Source: Mucidula mucida
Taxonomy: Eukaryota > Basidiomycota > Agaricomycetes > Agaricales > Physalacriaceae
NCBI GenBank assembly: GCA_015501055.1
Contig: JADNYV010000133.1
Location: 38,904 to 102,903 of the forward strand
Direction of reading: 5' to 3'
Length of the DNA: 64,000 bases
The position numbers and the translations under genes were made by a program. The notes below the pieces were generated by a model that was given only the letters and a program-made list of their open reading frames with translations, did not search any database and was not told the DNA's origin. Positions 56,307 to 64,000 of this stretch are shown here, piece after piece; the stretch's first letter is position 1, and every line of letters begins with the position of its first letter.

Positions 56307-58024
56307 TTATAGAGCATCCACAATTGCCAAACTCTCGTTCATCGCCCCGTACAAGAGATCCATCAAGGGCCTGTAATCCCCGTTGTACAGTCCTCGTACC
56401 TATCCAACCTTCATCAGCAGATCAAGGTATAGCAAAAACATCCGTCGCTCACCGCGTTTAGATGCTGCCTCAATGCCGCTCGTCTATGTGGCGGTACATT
56501 CACCAGCGGCAGCCCAGCACGTAAAAGTGGTATTGACGCCAATAGACGCGCCATGCGACCGTTCCCAGCGTCGAAAGGATGTAGTGACACGAAAACATCC
56601 GATATCCACGCCGAAAGCGCAAAAGGGTCGAGCGAATCAGCAAGGGCGCGCTGAAGAACGCGACGTATGAGTCGTGGTGCACAAGGAACGAAGGGCGAGT
56701 GACATACTGTAAAGACAGAACATATTTCTTCCAACTCCTCGTCCACAGACCAGAACGGGCAGAACTGTGTATGTGCACCACTCTGGGTGAGCAACGCCAC
56801 TGTTTTCTTGCTTCGAGCGCGCGTCATACCGACGTTAACATATGTAACCGGCCACGAAGGAGGGGTGACAGTTCCTCCTTTGAACACGCCGCTTTTGGGT
56901 TGTAGCTCGACTTGTGTCGTTGGAAGAATCTGCTGCGTGCGCATGAGCTTTCCATGGACCGCGCACACCCACTCTGGTGTTATAGGCGCCTCTGATTGCG
57001 ATGTTGAGATGACGTCTTGCAACGCCTGGATGAATGTCAGCCGAATTGTTGTGCGTAGGTGTGATGGACGCAACTTGATCAGTGTCATGGAGTATCTTGA
57101 GGACGGTGCCGACATCTTGTACTGTAGCGTCCACAGACAAGAGGAGATCGCCTTCAGAAACCGCGTCGTAATCGCCATTTGAAATCTTAGAGATAGCCTG
57201 ATGAAGAGATGTATGCATGAGTAGAAGAGGAAGCGGTGACGAAAGTACCTCTGGTGTGAGGGCGAAAGCTCCGTCTATGATATTCGTACATATGCAATGG
57301 TATCTTCCGTACTTGCTAGCCGTGCCATCCTCGTTCATATCTCTCCATCGATTTCGTAGTCTATCGAACATGGAGCGTGGCGTGTCCAGATGGGATCCAG
57401 GCAATTGTGCGGTTTTAGCAGAACGCCATCGCTGGCCGCCCTTGGCGGGTGACTTGTAGAATGCAGCACCTGCAGGCAGTCAATACTGAACTGAGCAGAA
57501 AGATGTACAACAGACGAGACTCCTTCTCCATACGAATAACAGCCACTTCGAGTGAATCCTCGAACCATTCTCTATATCCCGGAACATCTCGAGCGGGGCC
57601 ATCTAATAACTGGCAAAGGAAGCAGATACCACTGGTCATTAAGCTCTTCCACAGCCATTGCGGCAGGGAGCAAAAGACGCACAGTCTTGTACAACTCCAT
57701 AGCTGTTGCCGGGCTTCCCAGTTGCAAACGCATGTCCGCCGCGCGCACCACGATGTACGGAAGGATCGGGTACCGCGTGGCCAGGTCGTCAACAAGGCGC
57801 GCCATTTCGGCCAAGTCAGGTTTGTCTTCGCTGTCCTCTAGATACGGACTGAGAATGGCGTAATCGGCGCTGTCCAATGTCGTTTGGAGGTCAGCACTGG
57901 CATCCTGACACATCATAAGCACAGATGGACATCCAAGCAAAAAGCTAGTCACGTCAAACAACGCATCACTGCTTGGCCGACGCGACGGGTCGACGAAGTA
58001 GTCGATTGGTCGACTGGCATGCAT
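56307..58024 (-). CDS. Fic-domain protein (putative AMP-transferase)
   Basis: Fic proteins move AMP or other phosphate groups onto target hydroxyls. Catalytic motif SLHPFDAGNGRMARLL; the consensus is HPFx[D/E]GNGRxxR, so the acidic residue sits one place early and Ala holds its slot. An upstream TNIIDGAFALTPE resembles the inhibitory/IEGN-type helix of Fic proteins. The N-terminal half is helical (DLAEMARLVDDLATRYP, MRLQLGSPATAMELYKTVRLL), TPR-like. Exon ends: ...LPAAMA | LLDGPARDVPG; VAVI | RAAFYKSPAKG; ALTPE | AISKISNG; ILHDTDQ | ALQDVIST; CSVFT | RALADSLDPF; HLNA | VRGLYNGDYRP; stop TAA 56307-56309. The final block YRPLMDLLYGAMNESL fits Fic C-termini. Whether it is active is open. Confidence 0.88.
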
Positions 58025-58247
58025 CCGGCGGCAGAGATGGCGGGAGGAGGAAAGTTCTCAATCCGCAAATGATCGGATCGCGCTCACCAAAAACGGATTC
58101 AACAGCTTAACGCCAAACACCGTCTGAGTACCAGCCAGCCTGCCAATGCCTGTAACACAACCGCAGCTACGTATTCAGATCCTGAAAATGGTAAATCAAT
58201 ATTTTCGAACCTTGGTCGTCCAATGAAGCAAAAACACGTTCAGGAAA

Positions 58248-58351
58248 TGATGAGGATGGGATTCGAACCCATGCCCTTTCGGACCAGATGTACTCATTGA
58301 AACTCAATGTGATCCTTAGTCTGGCGCCTTAGACCGCTCGGCCACCTCACC
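58248..58351 (-). tRNA. tRNA-Leu(AAG), intron-containing, copy 3
   Basis: Mature sequence as copies 1 and 2; intron identical to copy 1. Its 5' flank does not share the duplicated 66 bp. Confidence 0.96.
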
Positions 58352-58631
58352 ATGTTACTGACTGTACGGTGGCGTCCAATATCACGTGGCTTCTACATTA
58401 CCCAACTTTCGACGAATAAATGACACTGACAGACGCGTACTTAATAGCCAACGTGACTGTGTAACGCAGACATGCGACGCGCGATATCTCAATATTGTAG
58501 TTACCAACAGACATATGATGTGACGCCGATCGCGGTATGTAGAACACGCCGATCGCTTGGCAAAAATTTCAAATTGCTGCCTCTCCATCTGGACCTCATC
58601 GTATCTTTCCTGTATCACAATACTGAAGAGT

Positions 58632-60530
58632 ATGGCACAGGCATCCCTGGACTACGACTCACTCATTCTCTCCCGTCTCTGTCATTCAGCGCCGGTTCTC
58701 AATCGAGCAACGGAGATATTCTCCAAAGCAAAAGCACCTTGCACATCTCCCGGAAGTGCACATTTCCTCGGTGACTTTCGCACTGGCCTTCCAACATTCT
58801 GTGCCTTTATTGCGGCTGAGAGGCTCGATACAAACGAGGTTCCACTGGAAAAGGCACTGATGGCGGCTTGTCTCAACCGGGACGAGTTTGAGCGGGGGGT
58901 TAGGACGGTTGAGAAAGCTGCGGGACTCTCTCTGACCACTCTAACGGCACACACACCATTATCCTCGACTCTGATAGAAAAGCAATCACTGTCCTTTTAT
59001 AGGCCAATCACACAGACCCCCAATCTTTCATCACCGTCGTTGTTGCCTCCCGGTGAAAACGGATATCTCTATCAAATCTTAGAGCCCATATGCTCTCCAT
59101 CCACTCAATTCGAGAAGTGTCAGAGCGCCAGCGCCCGAAAAACGAAGCGGAAGCGGACCGAGGAGGATTCTCCCGGTGAAGCTGCCGGTATCAGTGGCTC
59201 GTCTCAACATCTCGATAAGACGGACGGTATGTTGCAAACTTGTTCAGACCCTTGCTCTTATTGCACTTTCTTCAGTGCGCGATCGAGAACTCGAGAGGGA
59301 GATAAGGGAATTGCGCGACGCGAATGACTCCCTACGCAGTGCTAACAAGATGCTTACGGACGAGAACGAACGCATAAATACCAGGCTCACAAGTTCGTTT
59401 TTGTCCTGTTACCCGTCCATTTTGCTGTTTACACGTACAGGTCTCCAACATCTCCTTCACCACGAACGCTTTGATCGCGAGGAACGCGACATAGGGGAGC
59501 ACCAAGAGCTCACTCTTCTCCGGACTGCACTTGTGCAGCTTGAATCCTGTTTACCGTCCATCTTGTTAAATTCATCTGATGTCGCGTCGATTTCAACTCA
59601 AACACCACAAGTTGATATAGCCGACGCAATCACTGCAGTCGAGAACATGGCCCGTAGAAGACTTGTCATTACTGACTTTCCAGATGTCGAAACATATGTC
59701 GAACCGGAAGAAGAGCATGCGGAGGTTGCAGATGGAGTAGAGGAGAAGGGTATTGACGATCAAGTTATGCTTGACGTGGCGGATGCTCGAATACGGGAGG
59801 TGGGTACGAGTGACGCCGTACAGAAATCCAAGGCGACGAAGAAAGCGCTTCCGACTCCTTCGCCCGAAACCTTTTCAACCACTTCAACAGCTGCATTCGA
59901 GGACGGGACCAAACCGGACTACGGGACGATGGGTGTGTCAATGTCTTGCTGTGATAAATTTCGGACTAATACCCTTCGAAGTATGGGCGCGAATAGCATC
60001 GCATCCATGGTATCCCGCCGTCGTCTACGACGAAAACATGCCGGGAATACCAGCAAACGTACTCGCTTCAAAGCCTAAACAAGCATCGTCGCCGTCAAAG
60101 GATGAAAAAGAGAAAGTTTGGTGTGTAGTCAGTTTCTTCGACGAAAAGAGGTCCTGGTGTGTTGTCTTTCCTCGTTTCTTCGCGTCTTTCTGACTTGGGG
60201 TATCCGTTTAGGGGATGGGTACCTTTACAGAAACTGCGGATGCTGGGGAATGAACAAGGTACACTGCTTGTCTTTTCAATAATATATGCAAGGTCAACGT
60301 GACAACAGCGCTTGACGACGACATGCTGGCCATGAAATCAAGAATGCAGCGGAAATGGCCGTCTAGGGAACGGGCAAAGGTTTTGGCGGCGTACCAGTAC
60401 GTTTGCAGTCGGTGTCTACTTAAGTACTGTCAGTTGATATTTCGATAGAGCGGCGATGGACAACATTGCGCCGGAGGGAGACGAGGAAGAACTTCAACTC
60501 TCCTCTCTTGAGGAGATATTCATGGGTTAA
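58632..60530 (+). CDS. PWWP-domain protein with N-terminal ORC6-like region and coiled coil
   Basis: Six introns (59227-59275, 59393-59440, 59933-59981, 60157-60211, 60259-60308, 60397-60448); exons sum to 531 codons. N-terminus MAQASLDYDSLILSRL, then FRTGLPTFCAFIAAERLDT and KALMAACLNRDEFERGV resembles, from memory, the cyclin-fold repeat of origin recognition subunit 6. A basic stretch KTKRKRTEED suggests nuclear targeting. Coiled coil LEREIRELRDANDSLRSANK to about residue 270. PWWP: VWARIASHPWYPAVVYDE, VVSFFDEKRSWGWVPLQKLRML, a chromatin-reading fold. An acidic C-terminus ends LEEIFMG. PWWP is clear; the ORC6 resemblance is weak and could be coincidence. Confidence 0.78.
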
Positions 60531-60614
60531 ATTTGTACTTACGACCATTAATTGGATTGGCTTGACTGATTTTCCGCTATCCCGACGGAGCGCTCAGCGC
60601 ACCGCCGCCTTCAA

Positions 60615-60718
60615 GGTGAGGTGGCCGAGCGGTCTAAGGCGCCAGACTAAGGATCACGTTGAGTTTCGACGATTACATCTGGTCCGAAAGGGCATGGGTT
60701 CGAATCCCATCCTCATCA
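60615..60718 (+). tRNA. tRNA-Leu(AAG), intron-containing, copy 4
   Basis: Same mature sequence as the other copies. The intron differs at several bases (cacGttgagtttcGaCga), but the changed bases keep the CGTTGA/TCGACG hairpin paired. It starts 85 nt after the PWWP gene's stop. T-rich tail follows. Confidence 0.96.
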
Positions 60719-61061
60719 TTTAAATTTAAGGAGTGACTCTCTTTTATGATACAGAAGCAAGGCTAGATTTCTGTTGACATTTTTTCTTACTCGGGTGATA
60801 GATCAAAATCAACATAATGTATTCTCCCCTTATCATTGCAGCACAAAGATGCGACGAGACTGAGGGTGGCCTCCGTTGCGCCACATCACGCCTCAACAGC
60901 GGAACGTTACTGACGGTTTTGAGAACAAGGCATCTATCATTCCAGCCACCTCAGAAGACTTACTTGAGTCTCAGTCATCCCAATAAGAAAGCTCTCAGCT
61001 CATCATTCAAGTGACAAGTGTGGGGAGATCGAACACACCCCGCATTTCTAAAATTTGTTTC
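60719..61061. other. intergenic region
   Basis: About 340 bp after tRNA-Leu copy 4. No gene, RNA or repeat recognised. Confidence 0.45.
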
Positions 61062-61232
61062 CGCTCCTGCCAAAACCGCTGCGCAAGCCAAACCGCTGCT
61101 CCCACCAGAACCGCTGCGCGAGCCAAACAGCTGCTCCGCCCCAAACCACTGTGCCCACCGAAACCGCTGCGTCGCCCAAAATCGCTGCGTCGCCCAAATC
61201 GCTGCATCGCCCAAAACCGTTGCGTGAGCGGT
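61062..61232. repeat. minisatellite, ~18-bp units, about ten copies
   Basis: Units such as cgctgcgtcgcccaaaat, cgctgcatcgcccaaaac and cgctgctcccaccagaac repeat head to tail with drift. Several frames stay open because of the repeat, not because of coding selection. Confidence 0.85.
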
Positions 61233-62630
61233 ATCCACAAAATCCACGAATGACAACGGCTGTGTGGACGGTGCAATTGAGTAGATCTGTGTCACTGTGG
61301 AGAGATTCCAGCGGAACAGGTGAGTACTGTTGAACCAACGTTGGTGGCGGCGACCGCGAGAAAAGACAGTGCGCTGCATCTAAGACACTTTTCAGCATCT
61401 GTCCATTATAATGAACGAAACACGCACCTTGCTGTTTTGAAGTATAATCAAAACGATGCGTCGTGAACCCGCCCCCGTCAATCAATGATTCCATTGTTGC
61501 GTGTTATGAATCGCCATATTTTCACATTTTCACATCTTATCATATCTTATCGGGAGCCTTGTCTTATCAACCAACGGACCGTTTCATCATCTGTTTCGTC
61601 ACCGATCATACCCCTTTTCATTACCGAAGCCGTACTCATGTCGGACACACGCCCAACACATGGATGACATCATACATGCCGATACCTCATGGACTCCCTA
61701 TTGTATACACACCACCAACACTCGTAGCACACATGGTCGTTTCAGTATTATTACTTATATGCAGTCACCACTCGTATTTAATGGTTTCACGGACTAGTAG
61801 CATACAACACTGGGTCAAGGGTGTGGAGCATCCCTAGTGGAAACGCGTATGGACAAGGAGCTTCAAACACAGACTTACTAGTATATAAGCAGTAGTGTAG
61901 TATCATTGTACTTTAGTTCCGATCTCGTTTATACACCTGGCCTAGCCTAGTCTTACGAACGCGAACGCTTTCTTCCTTAGTTTCTTGCTGTGGTACCTGG
62001 TTGAGTCTCGTGGCTTAGTCAGTCGCTAACAGAAGATTGGAACTCCTTTCTACCACCTACCACACATCCCTGATCGTCGATCAGCACTTCGCTGTTTGAT
62101 CATCGCACATTCCCCTATTCCCTTTCCCTGTTTACAGATCGACGGATTCCTAATTCCAGTGCACGTCCGCATACGTGTGTATTGGTCCCAGTAGCGCCGG
62201 CTAACAGTTAGAGATAACTGCCTCGGGTGCTGGAAGTAGCCGCTCTCACGAGAACGAACTTTTGGCAGTTGCACTTCAGTGGGCGCTGTTTACGGGTCAA
62301 CCCCCGTTCCCAGGAAAACTTCGGCTTACCTCACACCAGAGGGACGTCGGCTGGGCAATTGCGAACTTGTGACGAGCTCTTGGGCTCCGTAGATACGTAG
62401 TCAGTAGCCGGTAAAATAGCGTAGACAGTTACGATACTTACCTACCTTACTTACCTTACGATACACACCATCATTCCCCACCCTACCAAGTCCTGGATTC
62501 TATCTCAGATCTAGGCGACTCCTCCTTATTCATCCAAACCTCTATTCCCTCACCCGTTTCATCAAAATCCGCATCACCCATATCCCCACTTTCACCCTTT
62601 CACTCTCCGATCCTATCACCCCGACTCATC
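61233..62630. other. probable 5' LTR and leader of the retrotransposon
   Basis: Non-coding DNA before gag. A TATA-like tagtatataagcag near 61880 and the long C/T-rich leader (about 62440-62630) fit an LTR promoter and 5' UTR. LTR ends and a primer-binding site could not be fixed: the 3' LTR is outside the window, and several TGG sites are possible. Confidence 0.4.
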
Positions 62631-63467
62631 ATGTCCAACGAAGCACCCGAAACCGCTCCTCACACACCCGCTCATCACGCCGATGTCGAAATCAAAGGCC
62701 GATCCCTTGTCAACAAGCCTTACGACTATGACGGGGACAAGTCCAAGTACAAGAGCTGGTGGCGATCAATGTTCACATACATCCGGGACAAGAAGAACAA
62801 CCTCACGTCTGACTCCGAAAGGATCGATGTTGTTCTCTCTTACATCCGAGGAGATCACGTAGATGCATGGGTCCAGAACTACTCGGACCAGAACTTCGAT
62901 GAGGAAGAAGAGGAATGGACAGTCTCTTGGACGGAGTTCAAGGAAGACTTGAAGGAGCGATTTGTGGATTCCAACCTCGTGCGAGACGCGCAAGACCAGA
63001 TCGAGCGGTTGCGCCAGGGGCAAGACACCGCTCAAGACTTCTTCCAGAAGTTCGAGGTCCTGCTCACTCAGGCAGGATACTCAAAGGATGACGCATTCGT
63101 CGTACGACTTCTCGAGACCAATGTCAACGAGAAGATCATCGACCAGATCTATGGCAGCCGAGACGGGTTGCCAGAGAAGTACAAGGATTGGAAGGCACAG
63201 ATCCTTCAGATTGATCAGCTATGGAGAAGGCGGGCGGCGAGCAAGAGGTCCGGCATGCAGTCCCGGCCTCAAGCTCCGCAGGTGGCTACATCGAGAGCTA
63301 ATCCTACGAACCCACCTCCAACGCCGATTACACGACGAGATGCTACCGGTGTTACCTATGGAGGAGCCGGCAGGCCGATGGACATCGACAACGCACGTCG
63401 AAGAGGACTTTGCTTCAGCTGTGGCGAACACGGCCACGTCAGCAGGTTCTGTCCGAAGAAGGGTTGA
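62631..63467 (+). CDS. retrotransposon Gag, Ty3/gypsy-type
   Basis: 278 codons from ATG 62631. Capsid-like retrotrans_gag fold: KPYDYDGDKSKYKSWWRSM, WTEFKEDLKERF, IERLRQGQDTAQDFFQKFE. C-terminal zinc knuckle CFSCGEHGHVSRFC (CCHC). The frame ends at TGA 63465-63467, but reading past it the same frame gives IRGLWTEMNDEEKKKLAEEL and stops only at a TAG about 95 bases later, so Gag may have been longer or may use readthrough. Agaricomycete elements of this type are common. Confidence 0.92.
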   Translation: MSNEAPETAPHTPAHHADVEIKGRSLVNKPYDYDGDKSKYKSWWRSMFTYIRDKKNNLTSDSERIDVVLSYIRGDHVDAWVQNYSDQNFDEEEEEWTVSWTEFKEDLKERFVDSNLVRDAQDQIERLRQGQDTAQDFFQKFEVLLTQAGYSKDDAFVVRLLETNVNEKIIDQIYGSRDGLPEKYKDWKAQILQIDQLWRRRAASKRSGMQSRPQAPQVATSRANPTNPPPTPITRRDATGVTYGGAGRPMDIDNARRRGLCFSCGEHGHVSRFCPKKG

Positions 63468-63503
63468 CCCCAGACGATTCGGGGTTTATGGACTGAGATG
63501 AAT

Positions 63504-64000
63504 GACGAGGAGAAGAAGAAGCTGGCCGAAGAGTTGGGTTTTGCGAAGCTCCCGCAGTAGACGCAGTCCTGCTGGAGCAGTCATCAAGGAAAGGGTCGTC
63601 AGATGCAGAATCTATTTACAGTACGGGTACTGAGACATCTAAAATATCATCGACGACTTTACCACCAAAACCTGCGAAAGAAAGATTTGAGCCAAATACG
63701 CCCGAGTGGATTGCACAACGGCTAAGAGAGGATGACGTGTCAAGAGCAGTGGGAATTTTGAGAGCATGGATGCCGGAGCAGAGAGAGAGAGAAGCGACGG
63801 AGGAGAAGGTGATGGCGATCAGAGCATTGACAAAGGAAGCTGCGGTGGAAGTTGTGACGGAGTTGAAAAAGTCGAGGAAGTACATCCGGGGAACAAAGGG
63901 GCAGGACATGAAACTCCGAGTAACCATAGAGAGCGTACACACAGGCTCTGAATGGGAAACGAGTGCCCTTCTTGACAGTGGAGCAACGGGTTCTTGTCAA
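63504..64000 (+). CDS. retrotransposon Pol, aspartic protease start (runs off right edge)
   Basis: Open in the -1 (+2) frame relative to gag. Linker AVDAVLLEQSSRKGSSDAES, an arginine/lysine-rich helix region, then ETSALLDSGATGS, the retropepsin-like catalytic DSGA motif, a few codons before the window ends. No ATG is expected; expression would be by frameshift from gag. Integrity of the rest cannot be judged. Confidence 0.8.

Noticed and set aside
57260..57320. 38-nt GTACGG..CATAG intron in the Fic gene
   Set aside because: Splicing it would replace the Fic-like TNIIDGAFALTPE with KRSFRPHTR; reading through fits the family.
61062..61232. CRISPR-like array
   Set aside because: Units are 17-18 bp without spacers, diverged, and in a eukaryotic context: a minisatellite.
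61830..62460. Exact 5' LTR boundaries
   Set aside because: Several TG/CA ends and TGG primer-binding candidates are possible and the second LTR is outside the window.

Overview
The window reads as nuclear DNA of a filamentous basidiomycete, most likely an Agaricomycete. Genes are split by many short introns, usually 45-60 nt with GT..AG ends. The gene content fits: three copies of the fungal FunK1 kinase family, a Stealth/xylosylphosphotransferase-like protein, MYND-finger proteins, a 7TM receptor-like gene, a P450, indoleamine dioxygenase, an intradiol dioxygenase and a Ty3/gypsy-type element. Exon joins were made by eye; for most genes I checked that exon lengths add up in frame. Coordinates may be off by a base or so at some splice sites.

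Layout. 1-5 kb: a partial membrane protein diverging from mitochondrial dihydroxy-acid dehydratase (ILV3), then the proteasome chaperone Nas2/PSMD9. 6-22 kb: an accessory, repeat-rich block. It holds FunK1 copy 1, a D-amino-acid oxidase pseudogene with at least five frame breaks, indoleamine 2,3-dioxygenase, an inverted-repeat structure, a FunK1 relic fused to a duplicated piece of a methyltransferase gene, FunK1 copy 2, a short-chain dehydrogenase pseudogene, and the intact parent methyltransferase. All three FunK1 copies carry the same upstream block around CACGTG.

22-31 kb: a hotdog thioesterase whose frame requires a 4-nt microexon, a MYND-related protein, a secreted intradiol dioxygenase with eight introns, a small membrane protein, a 7TM receptor-like gene and an uncharacterised protein. 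31.9-34.3 kb is gene-poor, with a tRNA-Thr-like gene and a MITE with a perfect 10-bp target duplication.

34-61 kb is mostly housekeeping: P450, glutaredoxin, a MYND/MSS51-C protein, an AGC kinase with a PX-like N-terminus, Atg13, ALG6, the Stealth protein, an alpha/beta hydrolase, a Fic-domain protein and a PWWP protein. Four intron-containing tRNA-Leu(AAG) genes are scattered between 44 and 61 kb, two of them on an inverted duplication. From about 61.8 kb to the right edge is the 5' part of a Ty3/gypsy-type retrotransposon (gag, start of protease).

The most interesting signals are the 4-nt microexon, the FunK1-methyltransferase chimera with its shared FunK1 promoter block, the tRNA-Leu inverted duplication with compensatory intron changes, the MITE, two GC-AG introns, and a Fic protein with an altered catalytic motif. 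I found no CRISPR array, rRNA or operon-like system.
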